NCBI GenBank assembly: GCA_947652115.1
Contig: OX393573.1
Location: 2,122,857 to 2,186,856, forward strand
Length of the DNA stretch: 64,000 nt
DNA from: Blastomussa wellsi
Lineage: Eukaryota > Cnidaria > Anthozoa > Scleractinia > Plerogyridae
Reading direction: 5' to 3'
Below are positions 27,543 through 41,400 of this stretch, piece by piece. The translations under genes and the position numbers were made by a program. Numbering within the stretch: position 1 is the first letter of the stretch; each line of letters starts with the position of its first letter. The notes beneath the pieces were generated by a model. The model worked only from the letters and a program-made list of their open reading frames with translations, ran no database searches and had not been told where the DNA came from.

Positions 27543-30500
27543 TTCAAAAACGGCCGATCTTTTAGCTCGACTTTGCAAGGCTATAAAATTGAAACTACTT
27601 GTTCGATTTTAGCCTAATTAGTATCGATGGACACGGCAACTATCCTAGATTTGATCTGTGCAAAATACCGCTTGAAAAAATCTCAAATAGCTGAGAAATA
27701 GCACGATTTTTAAAAGTCGCCAAAATGGCTATTTTTTGACTTTTTTCTAAGGGGGGACCATAGGAAAATTTTCAAAAAATTTAAACTTGTCCGATTCTAG
27801 TCTAATTGGTATGGATGGACTTAGAAGCCATCGCAGTTTTCATTTGAGCAAAAAACCGCTTGAAGAAAGCTCAATTGGCTGAGAAATGACACGATTTTAA
27901 AAGTTGCCCAAAATGGCCAATTTCATAGGGGGGACCATAGGAAATTTTTCAAAAACGGCCGATCTTTTAGCTCGACTTTGCAAGGCTGTAAAATTGAAAC
28001 TACTTGTTCGATTTTAGCCTAATTGGTATCGATGGACTCGGCAACTATCCTAGATTTGATCTGTGCAAAAAACCGCTTGAAAAAATCTCAAATAGCTGAG
28101 AAATAGCACGATTTTGAAAAGTCGCCAAAATGATATTTTTTGACTTTTTTCTAAGGGGGGACCATAGGAAAATTTTCAAAAAATTTAAACTTGTCCGATT
28201 CTAGTCTAATTGGTATGGATGGACTTAGAAGCCATCGCAGTTTTCATTTGAGCAAAAAACCGCTTGAAAAAAGCTCAATTGGCTGAGAAATGACACGATT
28301 TTAAAAGTTGCCCAAAATGGCCAATTTCATAGGGGGGACCATAGGAAATTTTTCAAAAACGGCCGATCTTTTAGCTCGACTTTGCAAGGCTGTAAAATTG
28401 AAACTACTTGTTCGATTTTAGCCTAATTGGTATCGATGGACTCGGCATCTATCCTAGATTTGATCTGTGCAAAAAACCGCTTGAAAAAATCTCAAATAGC
28501 TGAGAAATAGCACGATTTTGAAAAGTCGCCAAAATGGCTATTTTTTGACTTTTTTCTAAGGGGGGACCATAGGAAAATTTTCAAAAAATTTAAACTTGTC
28601 CGATTCTAGTCTAATTGGTATGGATGGACTTAGAAGCCATCGCAGTTTTCATTTGAGCAAAAAACCGCTTGAAAAAAGCTCAATTGGCTGAGAAATGACA
28701 CGATTTTAAAAGTTGCCCAAAATGGCCAATTTCATAGGGGGGACCATAGGAAATTTTTCAAAAACGGCCGATCTTTTAGCTCGACTTTGCAAGGCTGTAA
28801 AATTGAAACTACTTGTTCGATTTTAGCCTAATTGGTATCGATGGACTCGGCAACTATCCTAGATTTGATCTGTGCAAAAAACCGCTTGAAAAAATCTCAA
28901 ATAGCTGAGAAATAGCACGATTTTGAAAAGTCGCCAAAATGGCTATTTTTTGACTTTTTTCTAAGGGGGGACCATAGGAAAATTTTCAAAAAATTTAAAC
29001 TTGTCCGATTCTAGTCTAATTGGTATGGATGGACTTAGAAGCCATCGCAGTTTTCATTTGAGCAAAAAACCGCTTGAAAAAAGCTCAATTGGCTGAGAAA
29101 TGACACGATTTTAAAAGTTGCCCAAAATGGCCAATTTCATAGGGGGGACCATAGGAAATTTTTCAAAAACGGCCGATCTTTTAGCTCGACTTTGCAAGGC
29201 TATAAAATTGAAACTACTTGTTCGATTTTAGCCTAATTAGTATCGATGGACACGGCAACTATCCTAGATTTGATCTGTGCAAAATACCGCTTGAAAAAAT
29301 CTCAAATAGCTGAGAAATAGCACGATTTTTAAAAGTCGCCAAAATGGCTATTTTTTGACTTTTTTCTAAGGGGGGACCATAGGAAAATTTTCAAAAAATT
29401 TAAACTTGTCCGATTCTAGTCTAATTGGTATGGATGGACTTAGAAGCCATCGCAGTTTTCATTTGAGCAAAAAACCGCTTGAAGAAAGCTCAATTGGCTG
29501 AGAAATGACACGATTTTAAAAGTTGCCCAAAATGGCCAATTTCATAGGGGGGACCATAGGAAATTTTTCAAAAACGGCCGATCTTTTAGCTCGACTTTGC
29601 AAGGCTGTAAAATTGAAACTACTTGTTCGATTTTAGCCTAATTGGTATCGATGGACTCGGCAACTATCCTAGATTTGATCTGTGCAAAAAACCGCTTGAA
29701 AAAATCTCAAATAGCTGAGAAATAGCACGATTTTGAAAAGTCGCCAAAATGATATTTTTTGACTTTTTTCTAAGGGGGGACCATAGGAAAATTTTCAAAA
29801 AATTTAAACTTGTCCGATTCTAGTCTAATTGGTATGGATGGACTTAGAAGCCATCGCAGTTTTCATTTGAGCAAAAAACCGCTTGAAAAAAGCTCAATTG
29901 GCTGAGAAATGACACGATTTTAAAAGTTGCCCAAAATGGCCAATTTCATAGGGGGGACCATAGGAAATTTTTCAAAAACGGCCGATCTTTTAGCTCGACT
30001 TTGCAAGGCTGTAAAATTGAAACTACTTGTTCGATTTTAGCCTAATTGGTATCGATGGACTCGGCATCTATCCTAGATTTGATCTGTGCAAAAAACCGCT
30101 TGAAAAAATCTCAAATAGCTGAGAAATAGCACGATTTTGAAAAGTCGCCAAAATGGCTATTTTTTGACTTTTTTCTAAGGGGGGACCATAGGAAAATTTT
30201 CAAAAAATTTAAACTTGTCCGATTCTAGTCTAATTGGTATGGATGGACTTAGAAGCCATCGCAGTTTTCATTTGAGCAAAAAACCGCTTGAAAAAAGCTC
30301 AATTGGCTGAGAAATGACACGATTTTAAAAGTTGCCCAAAATGGCCAATTTCATAGGGGGGACCATAGGAAATTTTTCAAAAACGGCCGATCTTTTAGCT
30401 CGACTTTGCAAGGCTGTAAAATTGAAACTACTTGTTCGATTTTAGCCTAATTGGTATCGATGGACTCGGCAACTATCCTAGATTTGATCTGTGCAAAAAA

Positions 30501-30780
30501 CCGCTTGAAAAAATCTCAAATAGCTGAGAAATAGCACGATTTTGAAAAGTCGCCAAAATGGCTATTTTTTGACTTTTTTCTAAGGGGGGACCATAGGAAA
30601 ATTTTCAAAAAATTTAAACTTGTCCGATTCTAGTCTAATTGGTATGGATGGACTTAGAAGCCATCGCAGTTTTCATTTGAGCAAAAAACCGCTTGAAAAA
30701 AGCTCAATTGGCTGAGAAATGACACGATTTTAAAAGTTGCCCAAAATGGCCAATTTCATAGGGGGGACCATAGGAAATTT
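27543..30780. repeat. Higher-order repeat: 4-unit block of 1619 bp, two tandem copies
   Basis: Blocks 27543-29161 and 29162-30780 share CTATAAAATTG, AATTAGTATCGATGGACACG, AAAATACCG, CTTGAAGAAAGC and the one-base-short AAATGATATTTTTT in the same order. A third, partly reverted copy of the first two units starts near 33210. It has the AATTAGTAT and GATATTTTTT variants but lacks CTATAAAA and GAAGAAAGC. Confidence 0.92.
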
Positions 30781-33700
30781 TTCAAAAACGGCCGATCTTT
30801 TAGCTCGACTTTGCAAGGCTGTAAAATTGAAACTACTTGTTCGATTTTAGCCTAATTGGTATCGATGGACTCGGCAACTATCCTAGATTTGATCTGTGCA
30901 AAAAACTGCTTGAAAAAATCTCAAATAGCTGAGAAATAGCACGATTTTGAAAAGTCGCCAAAATGGCTATTTTTTGACTTTTTTCTAAGGGGGGACCATA
31001 GGAAAATTTTCAAAAAATTTAAACTTGTCCGATTCTAGTCTAATTGGTATGGATGGACTTAGAAGCCATCACAGTTTTCATTTGAGCAAAAAACCGCTTG
31101 AAAAAAGCTCAATTGGCTGAGAAATGACACGATTTTAAAAGTTGCCCAAAATGGCCAATTTCATAGGGGGGACCATAGGAAATTTTTCAAAAACGGCCGA
31201 TCTTTTAGCTCGACTTTGCAAGGCTGTAAAATTGAAACTACTTGTTCGATTTTAGCCTAATTGGTATCGATGGACTCGGCATCTATCCTAGATTTGATCT
31301 GTGCAAAAAACTGCTTGAAAAAATCTCAAATAGCTGAGAAATAGCACGATTTTGAAAAGTCGCCAAAATGGCTATTTTTTGACTTTTTTCTAAGGGGGGA
31401 CCATAGGAAAATTTTCAAAAAATTTAAACTTGTCCGATTCTAGTCTAATTGGTATGGATGGACTTAGAAGCCATCGCAGTTTTCATTTGAGCAAAAAACC
31501 GCTTGAAAAAAGCTCAATTGGCTGAGAAATGACACGATTTTAAAAGTTGCCCAAAATGGCCAATTTCATAGGGGGGACCATAGGAAATTTTTCAAAAACG
31601 GCCGATCTTTTAGCTCGACTTTGCAAGGCTGTAAAATTGAAACTACTTGTTCGATTTTAGCCTAATTGGTATCGATGGACTCGGCAACTATCCTAGATTT
31701 GATCTGTGCAAAAAACCGCTTGAAAAAATCTCAAATAGCTGAGAAATAGCACGATTTTGAAAAGTCGCCAAAATGGCTATTTTTTGACTTTTTTCTAAGG
31801 GGGGACCATAGGAAAATTTTCAAAAAATTTAAACTTGTCCGATTCTAGTCTAATTGGTATGGATGGACTTAGAAGCCATCGCAGTTTTCATTTGAGCAAA
31901 AAACCGCTTGAAAAAAGCTCAATTGGCTGAGAAATGACACGATTTTAAAAGTTGCCCAAAATGGCCAATTTCATAGGGGGGGCAATAGGAAATTTTTCAA
32001 AAACGGCCGATCTTTTAGCTCGACTTTGCAAGGCTGTAAAATTGAAACTACTTGTTCGATTTTAGCCTAATTGGTATCGATGGACTCGGCATCTATCCTA
32101 GATTTGATCTGTGCAAAAATCCGCTTGAAAAAATCTCAAATAGCTGAGAAATAGCACGATTTTGAAAAGTCGCCAAAATGGCTATTTTTTGACTTTTTTC
32201 TAAGGGGGGACCATAGGAAAATTTTCAAAAAATTTAAACTTGTCCGATTCTAGTCTAATTGGTATGGATGGACTTAGAAGCCATCGCAGTTTTCATTTGA
32301 GCAAAAAACCGCTTGAAAAAAGCTCAATTGGCTGAGAAATGACACGATTTTAAAAGTTGCCCAAAATGGCCAATTTCATAGGGGGGACCATAGGAAATTT
32401 TTCAAAAACGGCCGATCTTTTAGCTCGACTTTGCAAGGCTGTAAAATTGAAACTACTTGTTCGATTTTAGCCTAATTGGTATCGATGGACTCGGCAACTA
32501 TCCTAGATTTGATCTGTGCAAAAAACCGCTTGAAAAAATCTCAAATAGCTGAGAAATAGCACGATTTTGAAAAGTCGCCAAAATGGCTATTTTTTGACTT
32601 TTTTCTAAGGGGGGACCATAGGAAAATTTTCAAAAAATTTAAACTTGTCCGATTCTAGTCTAATTGGTATGGATGGACTTAGAAGCCATCGCAGTTTTCA
32701 TTTGAGCAAAAAACCGCTTGAAAAAAGCTCAATTGGCTGAGAAATGACACGATTTTAAAAGTTGCCCAAAATGGCCAATTTCATAGGGGGGACCATAGGA
32801 AATTTTTCAAAAACGGCCGATCTTTTAGCTCGACTTTGCAAGGCTGTAAAATTGAAACTACTTGTTCGATTTTAGCCTAATTGGTATCGATGGACTCGGC
32901 AACTATCCTAGATTTGATCTGTGCAAAAAACCGCTTGAAAAAATCTCAAATAGCTGAGAAATAGCACGATTTTGAAAAGTCGCCAAAATGGCTATTTTTT
33001 GACTTTTTTCTAAGGGGGGACCATAGGAAAATTTTCAAAAAATTTAAACTTGTCCGATTCTAGTCTAATTGGTATGGATGGACTTAGAAGCCATCGCAGT
33101 TTTCATTTGAGCAAAAAACCGCTTGAAAAAAGCTCAATTGGCTGAGAAATGACACGATTTTAAAAGTTGCCCAAAATGGCCAATTTCATAGGGGGGACCA
33201 TAGGAAATTTTTCAAAAACGGCCGATCTTTTAGCTCGACTTTGCAAGGCTGTAAAATTGAAACTACTTGTTCGATTTTAGCCTAATTAGTATCGATGGAC
33301 ACGGCAACTATCCTAGATTTGATCTGTGCAAAATACCGCTTGAAAAAATCTCAAATAGCTGAGAAATAGCACGATTTTTAAAAGTCGCCAAAATGGCTAT
33401 TTTTTGACTTTTTTCTAAGGGGGGACCATAGGAAAATTTTCAAAAAATTTAAACTTGTCCGATTCTAGTCTAATTGGTATGGATGGACTTAGAAGCCATC
33501 GCAGTTTTCATTTGAGCAAAAAACCGCTTGAAAAAAGCTCAATTGGCTGAGAAATGACACGATTTTAAAAGTTGCCCAAAATGGCCAATTTCATAGGGGG
33601 GACCATAGGAAATTTTTCAAAAACGGCCGATCTTTTAGCTCGACTTTGCAAGGCTGTAAAATTGAAACTACTTGTTCGATTTTAGCCTAATTGGTATCGA

Positions 33701-34424
33701 TGGACTCGGCAACTATCCTAAATTTGATCTGTGCAAAAAACCGCTTGAAAAAATCTCAAATAGCTGAGAAATAGCACGATTTTGAAAAGTCGCCAAAATG
33801 ATATTTTTTGACTTTTTTCTAAGGGGGGACCATAGGAAAATTTTCAAAAAATTTAAACTTGTCCGATTCTAGTCTAATTGGTATGGATGGACTTAGAAGC
33901 CATCGCAGTTTTCATTTGAGCAAAAAACCGCTTGAAAAAAGCTCAATTGGCTGAGAAATGACACGATTTTAAAAGTTGCCCAAAATGGCCAATTTCATAG
34001 GGGGGACCATAGGAAATTTTTCAAAAACGGCCGATCTTTTAGCTCGACTTTGCAAGGCTGTAAAATTGAAACTACTTGTTCGATTTTAGCCTAATTGGTA
34101 TCGATGGACTCGGCATCTATCCTAGATTTGATCTGTGCAAAAAACCGCTTGAAAAAATCTCAAATAGCTGAGAAATAGCACGATTTTGAAAAGTCGCCAA
34201 AATGGCTATTTTTTGACTTTTTTCTAAGGGGGGACCATAGGAAAATTTTCAAAAAATTTAAACTTGTCCGATTCTAGTCTAATTGGTATGGATGGACTTA
34301 GAAGCCATCGCAGTTTTCATTTGAGCAAAAAACCGCTTGAAAAAAGCTCAATTGGCTGAGAAATGACACGATTTTAAAAGTTGCCCAAAATGGCCAATTT
34401 CATAGGGGGGACCATAGGAAATTT

Positions 34425-37400
34425 TTCAAAAACGGCCGATCTTTTAGCTCGACTTTGCAAGGCTGTAAAATTGAAACTACTTGTTCGATTTTAGCCTAAT
34501 TGGTATCGATGGACTCGGCAACTATCCTAGATTTGATCTGTGCAAAAAACCGCTTGAAAAAATCTCAAATAGCTGAGAAATAGCACGATTTTGAAAAGTC
34601 GCCAAAATGGCTATTTTTTGACTTTTTTCTAAGGGGGGACCATAGGAAAATTTTCAAAAAATTTAAACTTGTCCGATTCTAGTCTAATTGGTATGGATGG
34701 ACTTAGAAGCCATCGCAGTTTTCATTTGAGCAAAAAACCGCTTGAAAAAAGCTCAATTGGCTGAGAAATGACACGATTTTAAAAGTTGCCCAAAATGGCC
34801 AATTTCATAGGGGGGACCATAGGAAATTTTTCAAAAACGGCCGATCTTTTAGCTCGACTTTGCAAGGCTGTAAAATTGAAACTACTTGTTCGATTTTAGC
34901 CTAATTGGTATCGATGGACTCGGCATCTATCCTAGATTTGATCTGTGCAAAAAACCGCTTGAAAAAATCTCAAATAGCTGAGAAATAGCACGATTTTTAA
35001 AAGTCGCCAAAATGGCTATTTTTTGACTTTTTTCTAAGGGGGGACCATAGGAAAATTTTCAAAAAATTTAAACTTGTCCGATTCTAGTCTAATTGGTATG
35101 GATGGACTTAGAAGCCATCGCAGTTTTCATTTGAGCAAAAAACCGCTTGAAAAAAGCTCAATTGGCTGAGAAATGACACGATTTTAAAAGTTGCCCAAAA
35201 TGGCCAATTTCATAGGGGGGACCATAGGAAATTTTTCAAAAACGGCCGATCTTTTAGCTCGACTTTGCAAGGCTGTAAAATTGAAACTACTTGTTCGATT
35301 TTAGCCTAATTGGTATCGATGGACTCGGCATCTATCCTAGATTTGATCTGTGCAAAAAACCGCTTGAAAAAATCTCAAATAGCTGAGAAATAGCACGATT
35401 TTGAAAAGTCGCCAAAATGGCTATTTTTTGACTTTTTTCTAAGGGGGGACCATAGGAAAATTTTCAAAAAATTGAAACTTGTCCGATTCTAGTCTAATTG
35501 GTATGGATGGACTTAGAAGCCATCGCAGTTTTCATTTGAGCAAAAAACCGCTTGAAAAAAGCTCAATTGGCTGAGAAATGACACGATTTTAAAAGTTGCC
35601 CAAAATGGCCAATTTCATAGGGGGGACCATAGGAAATTTTTCAAAAACGGCCGATCTTTTAGCTCGACTTTGCAAGGCTGTAAAATTGAAACTACTTGTT
35701 CGATTTTAGCCTAATTGGTATCGATGGACTCGGCAACTATCCTAGATTTGATCTGTGCAAAAAACCGCTTGAAAAAATCTCAAATAGCTGAGAAATAGCA
35801 CGATTTTGAAAAGTCGCCAAAATGGCTATTTTTTGACTTTTTTCTAAGGGGGGACCATAGGAAAATTTTCAAAAAATTTAAACTTGTCCGATTCTAGTCT
35901 AATTGGTATGGATGGACTTAGAAGCCATCGCAGTTTTCATTTGAGCAAAAAACCGCTTGAAAAAAGCTCAATTGGCTGAGAAATGACACGATTTTAAAAG
36001 TTGCCCAAAATGGCCAATTTCATAGGGGGGACCATAGGAAATTTTTCAAAAACGGCCGATCTTTTAGCTCGACTTTGCAAGGCTGTAAAATTGAAACTAC
36101 TTGTTCGATTTTAGCCTAATTGGTATCGATGGACTCGGCAACTATCCTAGATTTGATCTGTGCAAAAAACCGCTTGAAAAAATCTCAAATAGCTGAGAAA
36201 TAGCACGATTTTGAAAAGTCGCCAAAATGGCTATTTTTTGACTTTTTTCTAAGGGGGGACCATAGGAAAATTTTCAAAAAATTTAAACTTGTCCGATTCT
36301 AGTCTAATTGGTATGGATGGACTTAGAAGCCATCGCAGTTTTCATTTGAGCAAAAAACCGCTTGAAAAAAGCTCAATTGGCTGAGAAATGACACGATTTT
36401 AAAAGTTGCCCAAAATGGCCAATTTCATAGGGGGGACCATAGGAAATTTTTCAAAAACGGCCGATCTTTTAGCTCGACTTTGCAAGGCTGTAAAATTGAA
36501 ACTACTTGTTCGATTTTAGCCTAATTGGTATCGATGGACTCGGCATCTATCCTAGATTTGATCTGTGCAAAAAACCGCTTGAAAAAATCTCAAATAGCTG
36601 AGAAATAGCACGATTTTTAAAAGTCGCCAAAATGGCTATTTTTTGACTTTTTTCTAAGGGGGGACCATAGGAAAATTTTCAAAAAATTTAAACTTGTCCG
36701 ATTCTAGTCTAATTGGTATGGATGGACTTAGAAGCCATCGCAGTTTTCATTTGAGCAAAAAACCGCTTGAAAAAAGCTCAATTGGCTGAGAAATGACACG
36801 ATTTTAAAAGTTGCCCAAAATGGCCAATTTCATAGGGGGGACCATAGGAAATTTTTCAAAAACGGCCGATCTTTTAGCTCGACTTTGCAAGGCTGTAAAA
36901 TTGAAACTACTTGTTCGATTTTAGCCTAATTGGTATCGATGGACTCGGCAACTATCCTAGATTTGATCTGTGCAAAAAACCGCTTGAAAAAATCTCAAAT
37001 AGCTGAGAAATAGCACGATTTTGAAAAGTCGCCAAAATGGCTATTTTTTGACTTTTTTCTAAGGGGGGACCATAGGAAAATTTTCAAAAAATTTAAACTT
37101 GTCCGATTCTAGTCTAATTGGTATGGATGGACTTAGAAGCCATCGCAGTTTTCATTTGAGCAAAAAACCGCTTGAAAAAAGCTCAATTGGCTGAGAAATG
37201 ACACGATTTTAAAAGTTGCCCAAAATGGCCAATTTCATAGGGGGGACCATAGGAAATTTTTCAAAAACGGCCGATCTTTTAGCTCGACTTTGCAAGGCTG
37301 TAAAATTGAAACTACTTGTTCGATTTTAGCCTAATTGGTATCGATGGACTCGGCATCTATCCTAGATTTGATCTGTGCAAAAAACCGCTTGAAAAAATCT

Positions 37401-38474
37401 CAAATAGCTGAGAAATAGCACGATTTTTAAAAGTCGCCAAAATGGCTATTTTTTGACTTTTTTCTAAGGGGGGACCATAGGAAAATTTTCAAAAAATTTA
37501 AACTTGTCCGATTCTAGTCTAATTGGTATGGATGGACTTAGAAGCCATCGCAGTTTTCATTTGAGCAAAAAACCGCTTGAAAAAAGCTCAATTGGCTGAG
37601 AAATGACACGATTTTAAAAGTTGCCCAAAATGGCCAATTTCATAGGGGGGACCATAGGAAATTTTTCAAAAACGGCCGATCTTTTAGCTCGACTTTGCAA
37701 GGCTGTAAAATTGAAACTACTTGTTCGATTTTAGCCTAATTGGTATCGATGGACTCGGCATCTATCCTAGATTTGATCTGTGCAAAAAACCGCTTGAAAA
37801 AATCTCAAATAGCTGAGAAATAGCACGATTTTGAAAAGTCGCCAAAATGGCTATTTTTTGACTTTTTTCTAAGGGGGGACCATAGGAAAATTTTCAAAAA
37901 ATTGAAACTTGTCCGATTCTAGTCTAATTGGTATGGATGGACTTAGAAGCCATCGCAGTTTTCATTTGAGCAAAAAACCGCTTGAAAAAAGCTCAATTGG
38001 CTGAGAAATGACACGATTTTAAAAGTTGCCCAAAATGGCCAATTTCATAGGGGGGACCATAGGAAATTTTTCAAAAACGGCCGATCTTTTAGCTCGACTT
38101 TGCAAGGCTGTAAAATTGAAACTACTTGTTCGATTTTAGCCTAATTGGTATCGATGGACTCGGCAACTATCCTAGATTTGATCTGTGCAAAAAACCGCTT
38201 GAAAAAATCTCAAATAGCTGAGAAATAGCACGATTTTGAAAAGTCGCCAAAATGGCTATTTTTTGACTTTTTTCTAAGGGGGGACCATAGGAAAATTTTC
38301 AAAAAATTTAAACTTGTCCGATTCTAGTCTAATTGGTATGGATGGACTTAGAAGCCATCGCAGTTTTCATTTGAGCAAAAAACCGCTTGAAAAAAGCTCA
38401 ATTGGCTGAGAAATGACACGATTTTAAAAGTTGCCCAAAATGGCCAATTTCATAGGGGGGACCATAGGAAATTT
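34425..38474. repeat. 4-unit satellite block duplicated at 2430-bp offset
   Basis: Units 34425-36044 and 36855-38474 match in order. The rare half-B variant AATTGAAACTTG is at about 35471 and 37901, and the GGCATC/GGCAAC and ATTTTGAAAAG/ATTTTTAAAAG states agree. Beyond these four units the register is lost, as expected from unequal exchange. Confidence 0.7.
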
Positions 38475-41400
38475 TTCAAAAACGGCCGATCTTTTAGCTC
38501 GACTTTGCAAGGCTGTAAAATTGAAACTACTTGTTCGATTTTAGCCTAATTGGTATCGATGGACTCGGCATCTATCCTAGATTTGATCTGTGCAAAAAAC
38601 CGCTTGAAAAAATCTCAAATAGCTGAGAAATAGCACGATTTTTAAAAGTCGCCAAAATGGCTATTTTTTGACTTTTTTCTAAGGGGGGACCATAGGAAAA
38701 TTTTCAAAAAATTTAAACTTGTCCGATTCTAGTCTAATTGGTATGGATGGACTTAGAAGCCATCGCAGTTTTCATTTGAGCAAAAAACCGCTTGAAAAAA
38801 GCTCAATTGGCTGAGAAATGACACGATTTTAAAAGTTGCCCAAAATGGCCAATTTCATAGGGGGGACCATAGGAAATTTTTCAAAAACGGCCGATCTTTT
38901 AGCTCGACTTTGCAAGGCTGTAAAATTGAAACTACTTGTTCGATTTTAGCCTAATTGGTATCGATGGACTCGGCAACTATCCTAGATTTGATCTGTGCAA
39001 AAAACCGCTTGAAAAAATCTCAAATAGCTGAGAAATAGCACGATTTTTAAAAGTCGCCAAAATGGCTATTTTTTGACTTTTTTCTAAGGGGGGACCATAG
39101 GAAAATTTTCAAAAAATTTAAACTTGTCCGATTCTAGTCTAATTGGTATGGATGGACTTAGAAGCCATCGCAGTTTTCATTTGAGCAAAAAACCGCTTGA
39201 AAAAAGCTCAATTGGCTGAGAAATGACACGATTTTAAAAGTTGCCCAAAATGGCCAATTTCATAGGGGGGACCATAGGAAATTTTTCAAAAACGGCCGAT
39301 CTTTTAGCTCGACTTTGCAAGGCTGTAAAATTGAAACTACTTGTTCGATTTTAGCCTAATTGGTATCGATGGACTCGGCAACTATCCTAGATTTGATCTG
39401 TGCAAAAATCCGCTTGAAAAAATCTCAAATAGCTGAGAAATAGCACGATTTTGAAAAGTCGCCAAAATGGCTATTTTTTGACTTTTTTCTAAGGGGGGAC
39501 CATAGGAAAATTTTCAAAAAATTTAAACTTGTCCGATTCTAGTCTAATGGGTATGGATGGATTTAGAAGCCATCGCAGTTTTCATTTGAGCAAAAAACCG
39601 CTTGAAAAAAGCTCAATTGGCTGAGAAATGACACGATTTTAAAAGTTGCCCAAAATGGCCAATTTAATAGGGGGGACCATAGGAAATTTTTCAAAAACGG
39701 CCGATCTTTTAGCTCGACTTTGCAAGGCTGTAAAATTGAAACTACTTGTTCGATTTTAGCCTAATTGGTATCGATGGACTCGGCAACTATCCTAAATTTG
39801 ATCTGTGCAAAAAATTGCTTGAAAAAATCTCAAATAGCTGAGAAATAGCACGATTTTTAAATGTCGCCAAAATGGCTATTTTTTGACTTTTTTCTAAGGG
39901 GGGACCATAGGAAAATTTTCAAAAAATTTAAACTTGTCCGATTCTAGTCTAATTGGTATGGATGGACTTAGAAGCCATCGCAGTTTTCATTTGAGCAAAA
40001 AACCGCTTGAAAAAAGCTCAATTGGCTGAGAAATGACACGATTTTAAAAGTTGCCCAAAATGGCCAATTTCATAGGGGGGACCATAGGAAATTTTTCAAA
40101 AACGGCCGATCTTTTAGCTCGACTTTGCAAGGCTGTAAAATTGAAACTGCTTGTTCGATTTTAGCCTAATTTGTATCGATGAACTGGGCAACTATCCTAG
40201 ATTTGATCTGTGCAAAAAACCGCTTGAAAAAATCTCAAATAGCTGAAAAATAGCACGATTTTGAAAAGTCGCCAAAATGGCTATTTTTTGACTTTTTTCT
40301 AAGGGGGGACCATAGGAAAATTTTCCAAAAATTTAAACTTGTCCGATTCTAGTCTAATGGGTATGGATGGACTTAGAAGCCATCGCAGTTTTCATTTGAG
40401 CAAAAAACCGCTTGAAAAAAGCTCAATTGGCTGAGAAATGACACGATTTTAAAAGTTGCCCAAAATGGCCAATTTAATAGGGGGGACCATAGGAAATTTT
40501 TCAAAAACGGCCGATCTTTTAGCTCGACTTTGCAAGGCTGTAAAATTGAAACTACTTGTTCGATTTTAGCCTAATTTGTATCGATGGACTCGGCCACTAT
40601 CCTAAATTTGATCTGTGCAAAAAACCGCTTGAAAAAATCTAAAATAGCTGAGAAATAGCACGATTTTTAAAAGTCGCCAAAATGGCTATTTTTTGACTTT
40701 TTTCTAAGGGGGGACCATAGGAAAATTTTCAAAAAATTTAAACTTGTCCGATTCTAGTCTAATTGGTATGGATGGACTTAGAAGCCATCGCAGTTTTCAT
40801 TTGAGCAAAAAGCCGCTTGAAAAAAGCTCAATTGGCTGAGAAATGACACGATTTTAAAAGTTGCCCAAAATGGCCAATTTCATAGGGGGGACCATAGGAA
40901 ATTTTTTAAAAACGGCCGATCTTTTAGCTCGACTTTGCAAGGCTGTAAAATTGAAACTACTTGTTCGATTTTAGCCTAATTGGTATCGATGGACTCGGCA
41001 ACTATCCTAGATTTGATCTGTGCAAAAAACCGCTTGAAAAAATCTCAAATAGCTGAGAAATAGCACGATTTTTAAAAGTCACCAAAATGGCTATTTTTTG
41101 ACTTTTTTCTAAGGGGGGACCATAGGAAAATTTTCAAAAAATTTAAACTTGTCCGATTCTAGTCTAATTGGTATGGATGGACTTAGAAGCCATCGCAGTT
41201 TTCATTTGAGCAAAAAACCGCTTGAAAAAAGCTCAATTGGCTGAGAAATGACACGATTTTAAAAGTTGCCCAAAATGGCCAATTTCATAGGGGGGACCAT
41301 AGGAAATTTTTCAAAAACGGCCGATCTTTTAGCTCGACTTTGCAAGGCTGTAAAATTGAAACTACTTGTTCGATTTTAGCCTAATTGGTATCGATGGACT